Assembly: GCF_001685355.1 (NCBI RefSeq)
Contig: NZ_CP016438.1
Coordinates: 2,170,001-2,234,000, forward strand
Source: Streptomyces lincolnensis
GTDB taxonomy: Bacteria > Actinomycetota > Actinomycetes > Streptomycetales > Streptomycetaceae
DNA length: 64,000 nt
Direction: 5' to 3'
Below are positions 6,226 to 14,976 of this stretch, piece after piece. The notes beneath the pieces were generated by a model. That model saw only the letters and a list, made by a program, of their open reading frames with translations. It had not been told where the DNA came from and made no database searches. Each line of letters opens with the position of its first letter. The first letter of the stretch is position 1. Both the position numbers and the translations under genes were made by a program.

Positions 6226-8838
6226 CTACCGCGGTGTCATGCGGTCGACCATGCCCGGGTGCTCGGTGAGCCAGGCGGCGACCGCCTGCTCCTCGTGGCC
6301 CTGGCCGCGCTTGTTGATCTCGGCCTCCAGGCTGCCGAGCTCCTCCTCGCTCATCCGGAACCCCTTGATCCACTTGGTGAGCTGCGGATACTGCGCGGGG
6401 AACTTCTCGTTCGCGATGGTCCGGATCGTGTTGCCCTCGCCGAAGAGCTTCTTGCCGTCCTTCAGCTTGGTCAGGTCGTACTGGCTGTACGCCCAGTGCG
6501 GGGACCACAGGACGACGGCGACCGGCTGCTTCTTGGCGTAGGCGCGCTTGAGCTCGGCCAGCATCGCCGGCGTGGAGCCGTCGACGACGTCGTACTCCTT
6601 GTCGAGGCCGTAGCCGGGCAGGACCTTCGTCTTGAGGAGGTTCATCTCACCGGTGCCCGGTTCGATACCGATGATCTTCCCGTCGAAGAGGTCGGCCTTG
6701 CCCTTGAGGTCCTCGTAGGACTTCACGCCCTTGACGTAGGAGGGCACGGCGACCTCCAGGGAGGTCGGTTCGTACCAGGTGCCGAGATCGGCGAGTCTGT
6801 CCTTGTTCTTGTCCCAGTAGTTGGCCTGCGCGTAGGGCAGCCAGGCGTCGAAGTTGAGATCGAGGTCGCCGGAGGCGAGACCGGTGTAGACCGGGCCCAC
6901 GTCCATCTGCTTGAGGTTCAGCTTGTAGCCGCGCTTCTCCAGGACGTTCTTCCAGAGATACGTGACGGCGATGTCCTCGTCCCAGGGGAACCAGGCCACG
7001 TCGACGGGCCGCTTCGCCTCGGCGGGCACGGCGGGGTTCTCGACCGGGGCCAGCTTGTCGACCAGGCCCGGGTTGTCCTTCAGCCAGGTACGGACGGCTT
7101 CCTGCTGCTTGCCCTTGCCCGCCTTGTTGATCGCGGACTCCAGGCCGGTGAGCTGCTTCTCGTCCAGCTTGAAGTTCTTCAGCCACCGGGCGACGACCGG
7201 ATTCTCGGCCGCGAAGCCCTTGCGGGCGACCGTGTGCACGCCGTCGCCCTTGCCCCAGGCTCCCTCGGGGTCCTTGAGCTTCTTCAGGTCGTAGTCGCTG
7301 TACGCCCAGTGCGGCGACCAGAGCGTGACGACGATCGGGGCCTTCTTGGCGTAGGCGCGCTTGAGCTCGGCCAGCATCGCCGGCGTGGAGCTGTCGACGA
7401 CCTTGTACTCCTTGTCGAGGCCGTACTCCTCGAGCACCTTGCTCTTGAGCAGGGACATCATTCCGGCGCTGGGCTCGATGCCGGTGATCTTCCCGCCGAA
7501 GGTGGCGGCCCTGCCCTTGAGGTCCGCCAGGGAGTCGATGCCCTTCATGTACGAGGGCACGCTCAGCTCCAGGGAGGTGGGGCCGTACCAGGATCCGAGG
7601 TCGTCGAGCTTGCTGCCGTACTGCTTCCAGTACTGCTCGTGGGTGGTCGGCAGCCAGGCGTCGGTCTGGAAGTCGACGCTGCCCGAGGCCAGGGAGGTGT
7701 AGAGCGGTCCGGCCTCGAACTGCTTGGCCTCGACCTGGTAGCCCCGCTCCTCCAGCACTTCCTTCCAGAGGAAGGTGGAGGCCACGCCCTCGTCCCAGGG
7801 GATGTAGCCGATGGTGACCTTCTTGCCCTGGCCGACGTCGTTGCCGCCGGCCACGGGGGCGGTGGAGCCGCCGTTGCCGCCGAAGACGCCCATGCCGCCC
7901 GCCACGAGGGCGAGGACCACCACGCCGATGACGGCGATCTGCGGCCGGGGGCGGTACGACCAGATCCTGAGCCCCGTGGCGGCGCGCGCCTTGGCGGCGG
8001 CGCGGCGGCCCAGCGGGGAGACCTGGGTGCCCAGGGAGCTGGTCATGCGGTCCAGGTAGATCGCGAGGATCACGATGGCGACACCGGCCTCGGAGCCGAG
8101 ACCGACGTCGAGCTGGCCGATGGCCTCGTTGACGCGGCCGCCGAGGCCGCCGGTGCCGACCATGCCGGCGATCGCCGCCATGGACAGGCCCAGCATGATG
8201 ACCTGGTTCACGCCGGCCATGACGGTGGGCAGGGCGAGCGGCAGCTGGACGCGCAGCAGGGTGTCGCGCGGGGTGGTGCCGAACGCCTCGGCCGCCTCGA
8301 CCAGTTCCTTGTCGACCTGGCGGATGCCCAGCTCGGTCATGCGCACGCCCGGAGGGAGCGCGAAGATCAGGGTGGCGACGATGCCCGCGGAGGCGCCGCT
8401 GCCGAAGAACAGGATCGCCGGGATGAGGTAGACCATCGCGGGCAGCGTCTGCATGAAGTCCAGGACCGGGCGGACGATGCCGCTGACCCGGTTCGAGCGT
8501 GCCGCCCAGATGCCCACCGGCACGGAGATCACCAGCGCGATGATGGTGGCGACGAGGACGAGCGACAGGGTCACCATCGCGTCCTCCCACAGTTCGAGGG
8601 AGTCGATGAAGGCGAATCCCACGAAGGTGAGCAGCCCCGCCGCCGTGCCGCGCAGCCAGAAGGCGACGACGGCGAAGATCCCGGCGAGCAGCAGGGGTTC
8701 GGGCGCCTGGAGGACGGCGTCGATGCCGTCGAAGGTGCCCGTGAAGACGGACTTCAGGAAGTCGAAGAGCCAGGTCAGATTGGTGAGCAACCAGTCGACG
8801 GTGTCGTTGACCCAGTCGCCGAGCGGAATCCTAGGCAC
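6226..8838 (-). CDS. Glycine betaine/proline ABC transporter: permease fused to two substrate-binding domains
   Basis: One 870-residue polypeptide. Residues 1-300 are an OpuAB/ProW permease with several membrane spans and the EAA-type loop ELVEAAEAFGTTPRDTLLRV. A further span lies near 310-332. Two tandem OpuAC/ProX binding domains follow (about 345-600 and 615-870), each with WSPHWAYS and the repeated TPAMLAELKRAYAKK. OpuA homologues import glycine betaine or proline betaine under osmotic stress. The GTG at 8838 overlaps the ATPase stop by 8 nt, so the genes are coupled. The double binding domain should give two tethered receptors per permease chain, four per dimer. Confidence 0.9.
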   Translation of the reverse strand: MPRIPLGDWVNDTVDWLLTNLTWLFDFLKSVFTGTFDGIDAVLQAPEPLLLAGIFAVVAFWLRGTAAGLLTFVGFAFIDSLELWEDAMVTLSLVLVATIIALVISVPVGIWAARSNRVSGIVRPVLDFMQTLPAMVYLIPAILFFGSGASAGIVATLIFALPPGVRMTELGIRQVDKELVEAAEAFGTTPRDTLLRVQLPLALPTVMAGVNQVIMLGLSMAAIAGMVGTGGLGGRVNEAIGQLDVGLGSEAGVAIVILAIYLDRMTSSLGTQVSPLGRRAAAKARAATGLRIWSYRPRPQIAVIGVVVLALVAGGMGVFGGNGGSTAPVAGGNDVGQGKKVTIGYIPWDEGVASTFLWKEVLEERGYQVEAKQFEAGPLYTSLASGSVDFQTDAWLPTTHEQYWKQYGSKLDDLGSWYGPTSLELSVPSYMKGIDSLADLKGRAATFGGKITGIEPSAGMMSLLKSKVLEEYGLDKEYKVVDSSTPAMLAELKRAYAKKAPIVVTLWSPHWAYSDYDLKKLKDPEGAWGKGDGVHTVARKGFAAENPVVARWLKNFKLDEKQLTGLESAINKAGKGKQQEAVRTWLKDNPGLVDKLAPVENPAVPAEAKRPVDVAWFPWDEDIAVTYLWKNVLEKRGYKLNLKQMDVGPVYTGLASGDLDLNFDAWLPYAQANYWDKNKDRLADLGTWYEPTSLEVAVPSYVKGVKSYEDLKGKADLFDGKIIGIEPGTGEMNLLKTKVLPGYGLDKEYDVVDGSTPAMLAELKRAYAKKQPVAVVLWSPHWAYSQYDLTKLKDGKKLFGEGNTIRTIANEKFPAQYPQLTKWIKGFRMSEEELGSLEAEINKRGQGHEEQAVAAWLTEHPGMVDRMTPR

Positions 8839-9928
8839 GGGCCACCGCCTTGTCGCCACCCTTGTCGCGCTTGTCCCGCGGGGAGTCGCAGGCCGCGGGG
8901 TCCGCCGCCTCGTCACCGAGGAGAGCGACCAGGCGCTGCCTGGGGACCACCCCGACCAGCTCGCGCCCGGTGTCGAGCACCGCCACGGGGTGCGTCAACC
9001 GGGCGCTGATCGCGCAGAGTTCGACGAACGGCGTGTCGGGCGTCGCGGTCTCGCAGCCGCAGTCGGCCTCGTCGCCGCGGACGTCGGTGTCCATGACGGC
9101 GGAGGCGGTCAGGACGCGGGAGCGGTCGACGTCCTGGATGAAGGAGGCCACGTAGTCGTCGGCCGGCCGGACCAGGATGTCCTCGGCGGTGCCGTTCTGG
9201 ACGATGCGTCCGTCGCGCATGACGGCGATCCGGTCGCCCAGGCGCATGGCCTCGTTGAGGTCGTGGGTGATGAACACGATGGTCTTCTTCAGGGTCTTCT
9301 GGAGATCCAGGAGCTGGTCCTGCATGTCGCGGCGGATCAGCGGGTCGAGCGCGCTGAACGACTCGTCCATGAGCAGCAGGTCGGCGTCGGTGGCCAGGGC
9401 GCGGGCCAGCCCGACGCGCTGCTGCATACCGCCGGACAGCTCGTCCGGCCAGGACTTCTCCCACCCGGCGAGACCGCACAGGGCGAGCGCCTCGGCGGCG
9501 CGCTTCTCGCGCTCGGGGCGGGACACTCCCTGGACGGCGAGGCCGTAGGCGGCGTTCTCCAGGACACTGCGGTGCGGGAAGAGCGCGAAGTGCTGGAAGA
9601 CCATGCTGATCTTCCGGGCGCGGACCGCGCGCAGGTCGCGGTCGGTGAGCGCGGTCAGGTCCTGGCCGTCGAAGCGGACGTGCCCGGCGGTCGGTTCCAG
9701 GAGGCCGTTGAGCATGCGCAGCAGCGTGGACTTGCCGGAGCCGGACAGGCCCATGACGACGAAGATATGACCCGGTTCCACGGTGAAGGAGGCGTCGATC
9801 ACGGCGGCGGTGGTGCCGTCGGCGCGCAGTTCCTCCCGGTCGGCGCCGGCGCGCAGCCGTTCGACCGCCTCGTCCGGTCGTCTGCCGAACACCTTGTAGA
9901 GCCCTTCGGCCTCAAGTCTGGATGACAC
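8831..9928 (-). CDS. Glycine betaine/proline ABC transporter ATP-binding protein
   Basis: A 365-residue OpuAA/ProV-type ATPase. Walker A is GLSGSGKST, the Q-loop FQHFALFPH, the signature LSGGMQQRVGLARAL, Walker B LLLMDESFSALDP (Ser where DEAF is usual), and the switch His is in FITHDLNEAM. A C-terminal region of about 100 residues corresponds to the tandem CBS domains that sense ionic strength in OpuA. The GTG at 9928 follows GAAGG. A longer open frame to 9997 has no ribosome site. It is first in the operon with the fused permease/receptor gene. Confidence 0.9.
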   Translation of the reverse strand: MSSRLEAEGLYKVFGRRPDEAVERLRAGADREELRADGTTAAVIDASFTVEPGHIFVVMGLSGSGKSTLLRMLNGLLEPTAGHVRFDGQDLTALTDRDLRAVRARKISMVFQHFALFPHRSVLENAAYGLAVQGVSRPEREKRAAEALALCGLAGWEKSWPDELSGGMQQRVGLARALATDADLLLMDESFSALDPLIRRDMQDQLLDLQKTLKKTIVFITHDLNEAMRLGDRIAVMRDGRIVQNGTAEDILVRPADDYVASFIQDVDRSRVLTASAVMDTDVRGDEADCGCETATPDTPFVELCAISARLTHPVAVLDTGRELVGVVPRQRLVALLGDEAADPAACDSPRDKRDKGGDKAVARA

Positions 9929-10060
9929 GCGTACCTTCTCGTCTGGGCGGCAGGAACGGAGACGAGCCGCCGCGGACAGTTGAAGTTGAATACGCAACCG
10001 GCATCGCTCCGGGGCGGCGCCTGCCCGGACCCGGGTGGCTCAAACACATGCGTGGCCCAG

Positions 10061-10078
10061 TTCACAGTGTTCACAGTG
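10061..10078. promoter_or_regulatory. Direct repeat (2 x TTCACAGTG) in betaine operon / exonuclease intergenic region
   Basis: The 228-bp divergent gap 9929-10156 holds no gene. It has two head-to-tail copies of TTCACAGTG at 10061-10069 and 10070-10078. Placed upstream of both the osmoprotectant operon and the exonuclease gene, they may be an activator or repressor site. No regulator is assigned. Confidence 0.35.
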
Positions 10079-10156
10079 CGCGCACGTCTGTTCCGGCATC
10101 TGCCAACGGGGTTACCATCGGCGGCCTTTGTCGGTGGCGTACGGCATGATGCGAGC

Positions 10157-11077
10157 GTGACCGGACGACTGATGCTCCTCGACACCGCCTCCCTCTACTT
10201 CCGCGCCTATTTCGGCGTACCGGAGTCCGTGAAGGCCCCGGACGGCACGCCGGTGAACGCCGTGCGCGGCCTGCTGGAGTTCATCGACCGCCTGGTCAAG
10301 GACCATCGGCCCACCCATCTGGTGGCCTGCATGGACGCCGACTGGCGCCCGCAGTGGCGGGTCGACCTGATCCCCTCCTACAAGGCGCACCGGGTCGCCG
10401 AGGAGCACGAGGCGGGTCCGGACGAGGAGCAGGTGCCGGACACCCTCTCCCCGCAGGTGCCGGTGATCGAGGCCGTCCTCGACGCGCTCGGCATCGCGCG
10501 CGTGGGCGTCGCGGGATACGAGGCGGACGACGTGATCGGCACGTTCACCGCGCGGGCCAAGAGTCCGGTCGACATCGTCACCGGCGACCGCGACCTGTAC
10601 CAGCTGGTGGACGACGCGCGCGGGGTGCGGGTGCTGTACCCGCTCAAGGGCGTCGGCACCCTCCAGCTGACGGACGAGGCGTGGCTGCGCGAGAAGTATG
10701 GGGTGGACGGGCGCGGGTACGCGGATCTCGCGCTGCTGCGCGGCGATCCGAGCGACGGCCTGCCGGGCGTGCCCGGCATCGGCGAGAAGACGGCCGCCAA
10801 GCTGCTCGCCGAGTTCGGGGACCTGGCCGGCATCATGGCGGCGGTCGACGACCCGAAGGCGAAGCTCACACCCTCGCAGCGCAAGCGCCTGGACGAGTCC
10901 CGGCCGTACGTGGAGGTGGCGCCGAAGGTCGTCAAGGTCGCCGACGACGTCCCGCTGCCGGACGTGGAGACGCTGCTGCCGCGCACCCCGCGCGATTCGG
11001 CCGCGCTGGACGCGCTGGCCTCCCACTGGGGACTGGGTGGATCATTGCAGCGACTACTGGCAACCCTCGTGGTGTGA
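10157..11077 (+). CDS. 5'-3' exonuclease (polymerase I exonuclease/FEN-like)
   Basis: A 306-residue protein that resembles the stand-alone N-terminal nuclease of DNA polymerase I. It begins with the metal-site strand LMLLDTASLYFRAYFG and carries YEADDVIGTFTARA and TGDRDLYQLV, both with metal-binding acidic residues. It has the helix-3-turn-helix DNA-binding motif GVPGIGEKTAAKLLAEFG. Such proteins remove 5' flaps or RNA primers. The GTG at 10157 fits the conserved N-terminus; the in-frame extension to 9980 is not conserved-looking. No operon partner is obvious. Confidence 0.88.
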   Translation: MTGRLMLLDTASLYFRAYFGVPESVKAPDGTPVNAVRGLLEFIDRLVKDHRPTHLVACMDADWRPQWRVDLIPSYKAHRVAEEHEAGPDEEQVPDTLSPQVPVIEAVLDALGIARVGVAGYEADDVIGTFTARAKSPVDIVTGDRDLYQLVDDARGVRVLYPLKGVGTLQLTDEAWLREKYGVDGRGYADLALLRGDPSDGLPGVPGIGEKTAAKLLAEFGDLAGIMAAVDDPKAKLTPSQRKRLDESRPYVEVAPKVVKVADDVPLPDVETLLPRTPRDSAALDALASHWGLGGSLQRLLATLVV

Positions 11078-11186
11078 GCGTCGTTCTCGTTCCGATGAGC
11101 GGGACTGCCGAAGGGTGCGTACGGACTTCACCACAAGAGGTTCAAGACTTCTCATACAGGGGGCATTCACCGGGGGGAGATGCTAA

Positions 11187-11204
11187 CTTAGGTAAGCCTA
11201 ACCA
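11187..11204. promoter_or_regulatory. Iron box (DmdR/IdeR-type operator)
   Basis: CTTAGGTAAGCCTAACC, just upstream of the siderophore-interacting protein start, closely follows the TTAGGTTAGGCTAACCTAA iron-box consensus of actinobacterial DtxR/IdeR-type repressors. It lies 20-40 nt before the ATG and suggests iron-repressed transcription. Confidence 0.75.
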
Positions 11205-11224
11205 TATGGATCAGGGAGACCGCC

Positions 11225-12073
11225 ATGGCAGAACGACCGGCACGCACGCCGCGGAAACCCCACACCGCGCAGGTCATCCGCACCGAACGGCTGACTCCCC
11301 ACATGCAGCGCGTGATCCTCGGCGGTGACAGCCTGGCCGAGTTCTCCACGGGCGCCTGTACCGATCACTATGTGAAGCTGCTCTTCCCGCCGGCCGAGGG
11401 CGTGACCTACCCGGAGCCCTTCGACATGGAGCGGATCCGCGAGGAACTGCCGCGCGACCAGTGGCCGGTGACCCGGACGTACACCGTGCGCTACTGGGAC
11501 GCCGAACACCGCGAGCTGACCCTGGACTTCGTGATCCACGGCGACGAGGGCCTCGCCGGCCCCTGGGCGATGCGCGTCCAGCCCGGGGAGACCGTGCGCT
11601 TCATGGGCCCCGGCGGCGCCTACGCCCCCGACGCGGACGCCGACTGGCACCTGCTCGTCGGGGACGAGAGCGCGCTGCCCGCGATCGCCCGGTCCCTGGA
11701 GGGACTGCCGGCCGGTGCCCGGGCCCACGCGTTCATCGAGGTCTCCGGTCCGGAGGAGGAGCAGAAGATCGACTCCGACGTGGAGGTGGTCTGGCTGCAC
11801 CGCGGCGACCGGCCCGTCGGCGAGGCGCTGACCGAGGCGGTCCGCGCGCTGGACTTCCCCGAGGGCCGGGTGCACGCGTTCGTGCACGGCGAGGCGCACT
11901 TCGTGAAGGAGCTGCGCCGGCTGCTCCGGGTGGAGCGCGGTCTCGCCCGCGAGGACCTGTCGATCTCCGGCTACTGGCGGCTCGGCCACGACGAGGACGG
12001 CTGGCAGGCCTCCAAGCGCGACTGGAACGCCCGCATCGAGGCGGAGCAGGAGGACGCGCCGGCGCCCTCCTGA
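11225..12073 (+). CDS. Siderophore-interacting (ferric-siderophore reductase) FAD-binding protein
   Basis: A 282-residue ViuB/SIP-family flavoprotein. The FAD-binding barrel contains RTYTVRYWD, the family signature around the flavin, and MGPGGAYAPD. The C-terminal SIP domain has HLLVGDESALPAIAR for NAD(P)H-side binding and ends with SISGYWRLGHDEDGW, typical of the family. These cytoplasmic proteins reduce ferric siderophores to release iron. The iron box immediately upstream supports this role. GGGAG lies before the ATG. Confidence 0.92.
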   Translation: MAERPARTPRKPHTAQVIRTERLTPHMQRVILGGDSLAEFSTGACTDHYVKLLFPPAEGVTYPEPFDMERIREELPRDQWPVTRTYTVRYWDAEHRELTLDFVIHGDEGLAGPWAMRVQPGETVRFMGPGGAYAPDADADWHLLVGDESALPAIARSLEGLPAGARAHAFIEVSGPEEEQKIDSDVEVVWLHRGDRPVGEALTEAVRALDFPEGRVHAFVHGEAHFVKELRRLLRVERGLAREDLSISGYWRLGHDEDGWQASKRDWNARIEAEQEDAPAPS

Positions 12074-12130
12074 CACCTGGACCTGCCTGGACCCCGTCGC
12101 GGGGCAGGCGGGAATGTGACGACAGTGACG

Positions 12131-12167
12131 ACAGGGCCCGGCTCAGACAACAGGGCCCGGCTCAGAC
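12131..12167. repeat. Tandem duplication of 18-19 bp across the ABC permease stop
   Basis: ACAGGGCCCGGCTCAGAC occurs at 12131-12148 and again at 12150-12167. The second copy contains the stop codon of the ABC permease gene (12162-12164), so the first copy is a duplicated gene end. It lies in the 88-bp gap after the siderophore-interacting protein gene. Confidence 0.8.
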
Positions 12168-12938
12168 GGACCGCTGGTAGGAGCGGAAGGTGCGGATCGA
12201 CAGCCACACCGCCGCCACCGCCAGCGCGAGCAGTGCTCCCCCGCGCCAGAGCACGGCGCCCCGGTCCGGATCCCCCGCCAGCGCCGAACGCCCCGCCACC
12301 ATCGCCCAGTCGAGCGGGTTGAAGTCGGCGATGTGCCGCATCCAGGACGGCATCTGCGAGGGCGCCATGAAGGCACTGGAGAGGAAGGTCAGCGGCAGCA
12401 GCAGGAAGGTGTTGATGCCGATGATCGACTCCCGCTCACGCACCAGCATCCCCAGCGCGTTGGACAGCGCGCCGAAGACCGTGCCGAGCAGCACCGCGGC
12501 GAGGACCAGGACGGCGATCCCTCCGATCCCGCCCGGGTAGTCGGCCCCGCCCAGCAGCCCGAGCAGCACGATGATCACCGACTGAAGGGCCGTGACCAGG
12601 CCGTTGTTGACGACGTTGCCGTTCATCAGCGCGGCCCGGCTGACCGGGGTGATCAGGAAGCGGTCGATCGTGCCGCGCTGGATCTCGTCCAACGTGGTCA
12701 TCCCCGCCCACATGTTGGCGCTGAGGGCGCTCATCACGACCACACCCGGGACCAGGTAGTCCAGGTACGAGGTGGTGCCGAAGCCGCCCAGCTCGACGAC
12801 CTCCTTGAAGAGGTTCCCGAACAGGAACAGCCAGATCACCGGCTGGATCAGCATGATGATCGCGTACGCGGGCTGGCGTACGAAGACCATGAGTTGACGT
12901 TGCGTCATGTACCAGGTCTGGGAGACGGCGCCGCTCAT
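12162..12938 (-). CDS. ABC-2 type exporter permease (DrrB-like)
   Basis: A 258-residue membrane protein with six hydrophobic segments and the ABC-2 motif region MTTLDEIQRGTIDRFLITPVSRAALMNG after the second span. The ATG at 12938 overlaps the ATPase TGA (ATGA). It forms the membrane part of a two-gene exporter like the DrrAB daunorubicin pump. With a PadR gene upstream, a drug or lipid substrate is likely but not identifiable. Confidence 0.9.
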   Translation of the reverse strand: MSGAVSQTWYMTQRQLMVFVRQPAYAIIMLIQPVIWLFLFGNLFKEVVELGGFGTTSYLDYLVPGVVVMSALSANMWAGMTTLDEIQRGTIDRFLITPVSRAALMNGNVVNNGLVTALQSVIIVLLGLLGGADYPGGIGGIAVLVLAAVLLGTVFGALSNALGMLVRERESIIGINTFLLLPLTFLSSAFMAPSQMPSWMRHIADFNPLDWAMVAGRSALAGDPDRGAVLWRGGALLALAVAAVWLSIRTFRSYQRSV

Positions 12939-13933
12939 CGGGCACCTCCCACCAGGGCCGGGCCGTCGGCCTCGGAGTAACGGCGGCCGGCGTAACGGAG
13001 GTAGACGTCGTCGAGGGAGGGGCGGGCGACGGTCGCGGTGGCGACACCGACGCCGGCCCGCTCCAGAGCAGCCAGCAACGCGGGCACCGAGGCGGCGCCG
13101 TCGTCGGAGCGGACGCTGATCCGGGCGCCGTCCACCAGGGCCTCGTGCACACCCGGAAGGGCACGCAGGGCGCCGGTCAGCAGCGTGCGTCCGGCGTCGC
13201 CGACCGCCTGGCGCAGCTCCATATGGACGGCGTCACCGCGGAGTTCGCCCTTCAGCGCGTCGGGGGTGCCCGCGACGACGACCCGGCCGCGGTCGACGAT
13301 GGCGACGCGCTCGGCGAGCCGGTCGGCCTCTTCGAGGTAGTGCGTGGTGAGCAGGATGGTCAGACCCTCCTCGCCGGCGAGGCGGCCGATCTCCTCCCAC
13401 ATCGCGCTACGGGCCTGCGGGTCCAGGCCGGTGGTGGGCTCGTCGAGGAAGAGCACCTCGGGCCGGTGCACCAGACCGAGGGCGACGTCGAGGCGGCGCC
13501 GCATTCCGCCGGAGTACCCCTTGACCGGGCGCTCGGCGGCCTCGGTGAGCGTGAAGCGCTCCAGCAGCTCGTCGACGCGGCGGCCGAGGGCGGCGCCCGT
13601 CACACCGTAGAGCCTGCCCTGGAGGCGGAGGTTCTCGCGGCCGGTGGCGGCCGGGTCGGCGCCGGAGTGCTGGGCGACCACGCCGATCGCGCGCCGCACC
13701 CGGTCCGGGTGGCGCAGCACGTCGTGACCGGCCACGGTGGCCTCGCCCGAGTCGGGGCGGGCCAGGGTGGTGAGGATCTTGACGGTGGTGGACTTCCCGG
13801 CGCCGTTGGGGCCGAGCAGCCCGAACACCGTGCCGGGCTCGACGGTGAGGTCCATGCCGTTCAGGGCGGTGACGTCACCGGGGTAGGTCTTGATCAGATG
13901 GCGCGCCTCGATCGCGGGCGCAGGAATGTTCAT
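12935..13933 (-). CDS. ABC exporter ATP-binding protein (DrrA-like)
   Basis: A 332-residue ATPase. Walker A is GPNGAGKST, the signature YSGGMRRRLD, Walker B VLFLDEPTTGLDP, and the switch His is in TTHYLEEADRLAE. The C-terminal extension of about 90 residues, including a DDVYLRYAGR-type motif, is the DrrA-type regulatory tail. GGAGAG precedes the ATG at 13933. It is coupled to the permease gene. The PadR gene lies upstream in the same direction across a 232-bp gap (13934-14165) that contains the 19-bp tandem array. Confidence 0.92.
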   Translation of the reverse strand: MNIPAPAIEARHLIKTYPGDVTALNGMDLTVEPGTVFGLLGPNGAGKSTTVKILTTLARPDSGEATVAGHDVLRHPDRVRRAIGVVAQHSGADPAATGRENLRLQGRLYGVTGAALGRRVDELLERFTLTEAAERPVKGYSGGMRRRLDVALGLVHRPEVLFLDEPTTGLDPQARSAMWEEIGRLAGEEGLTILLTTHYLEEADRLAERVAIVDRGRVVVAGTPDALKGELRGDAVHMELRQAVGDAGRTLLTGALRALPGVHEALVDGARISVRSDDGAASVPALLAALERAGVGVATATVARPSLDDVYLRYAGRRYSEADGPALVGGAR

Positions 13934-14104
13934 GGCAGGTGCTCTCCTGAGTGAGCGGACGACGACTGATCCGCTGGAGGAGCACCGGGCTATTCTGGGT
14001 GTGCCGCACCTCGATCGCCTGGATGTGCCTCACGGCGGATTCAGCTCGGGGTTCGAGGTCCCGGCACCGCTGCTGCAACAGCCGTGCCGGGGCCTGTTCT
14101 TGTT

Positions 14105-14170
14105 CAGGTCACGACTTCTTGTGCAGGTCACGACTTCTTGTGCAGGTCACGACTTCTTGTGCAGGTCACG
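14105..14170. repeat. 19-bp tandem repeat, about 3.5 copies, at the padR 3' end
   Basis: CAGGTCACGACTTCTTGTG is repeated at 14105-14123, 14124-14142 and 14143-14161, followed by a 9-bp partial copy at 14162-14170 that contains the PadR stop codon (14166-14168). The copies are identical, suggesting recent slippage and a variable copy number between strains. Confidence 0.95.
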
Positions 14171-14759
14171 GCACGTGGTACGCCTTCCACTCCTCGATTC
14201 CGGGCAGTGTGCCCTCGCGGACCTCGGCGAGGAAACCGCGGACCCACTCCGCCTCCGCCTCGACCATGTGGAGTGCGTACTCGCTCTCCACCAGGAAGAG
14301 ACGGGGCAGCGTCTCGTACAGCTTCTCCAGTGCTCCTCGCTCGCTCGCCGCCTGTACGTCGAGGACCTTGAGCCGTTCCTCCAGCAACCGCGCCACGTCG
14401 TCCGGGGGCAGCACCGCGAGCAGCGAGAGCGCGGTCTCGAAGACCGGGAACTCCTTGGCCGGGAAGGCGACCAGGTCCGACATCCACTCGGTGGTCTCCT
14501 GCCGACCGTCCGCGGTGATGCCGTAGACCGTCCGCTCGGGGCGGTTGCCCTGTCGTTCCACGTCGGTGACCTCGACGAAGCCGTGCTTCTCCAGGTTCTG
14601 CACGACCGTGTAGAGCGAGCCGTAGTTGATCTTCGTGCTGGAGTCCTTGCCCTGGCGGCGCAGGGTCTGGGCGATCTCGTAGGGATGCATCGGCTTCTGC
14701 CACAGCATCGCCAGCACGGCGAGTGCCAGGGGGTTGCGGAGCTTGCGACGACGCTGCAT
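14166..14759 (-). CDS. PadR-family transcriptional regulator
   Basis: A 197-residue PadR protein: an N-terminal winged helix at residues 10-90 (HPYEIAQTLRRQGKD, NYGSLYTVVQNLEKHGFVEV) and a C-terminal dimerisation helix region (about 105-185). AGGTGAGA sits directly before the ATG at 14759. The upstream 14760-14860 carries palindromic CGATATATCG sites. PadR proteins usually repress adjacent multidrug ABC exporters and release on drug binding. The DrrAB-like pair downstream is the probable target. Confidence 0.9.
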   Translation of the reverse strand: MQRRRKLRNPLALAVLAMLWQKPMHPYEIAQTLRRQGKDSSTKINYGSLYTVVQNLEKHGFVEVTDVERQGNRPERTVYGITADGRQETTEWMSDLVAFPAKEFPVFETALSLLAVLPPDDVARLLEERLKVLDVQAASERGALEKLYETLPRLFLVESEYALHMVEAEAEWVRGFLAEVREGTLPGIEEWKAYHVP

Positions 14760-14800
14760 TCTCACCTCGCATTCACCTCGCATCAGAATATCCGTGGCCG

Positions 14801-14850
14801 AACATATCGCGATCTCCGAGACCCCGTCAATAGACACGATATATCGCGTA
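14801..14850. promoter_or_regulatory. Candidate PadR operator (CATATCGCGAT and CGATATATCG)
   Basis: The palindrome CGATATATCG at 14837-14846 and the related half CATATCGCGAT at 14803-14813 lie upstream of padR. AT-rich ATAT-centred palindromes are typical PadR sites and stand out in this GC-rich sequence. Autoregulation is inferred. Confidence 0.5.
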
Positions 14851-14930
14851 GGACGAACCGGCGCAAGAGCGTGAGGACTTGGGACCAGCTCAGACATGTC
14901 CGCGTCACGCGGCCGAAACAGCCCCTGCCT

Positions 14931-14954
14931 AATTTCTGTCGCCCGACAGGAATT
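14931..14954. promoter_or_regulatory. Palindromic operator upstream of the APC permease, shared with the guanidine operon
   Basis: AATTTCTGTCG-CC-CGACAGGAATT is an 11-bp inverted repeat with one mismatch, 22 nt before the permease start. The same palindrome with the same preceding GCCT occurs at 31587-31608, upstream of the DUF1989/carboxylase operon. The identity of two distant sites indicates a common regulator. Confidence 0.7.
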
Positions 14955-14976
14955 CCGCGCCAAGGCAGGTGCCGCC

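Noticed and set aside
14105..14170. CRISPR array
   Set aside because: The 19-bp units are directly adjacent with no spacers, and there are no cas genes; it is a simple tandem repeat.
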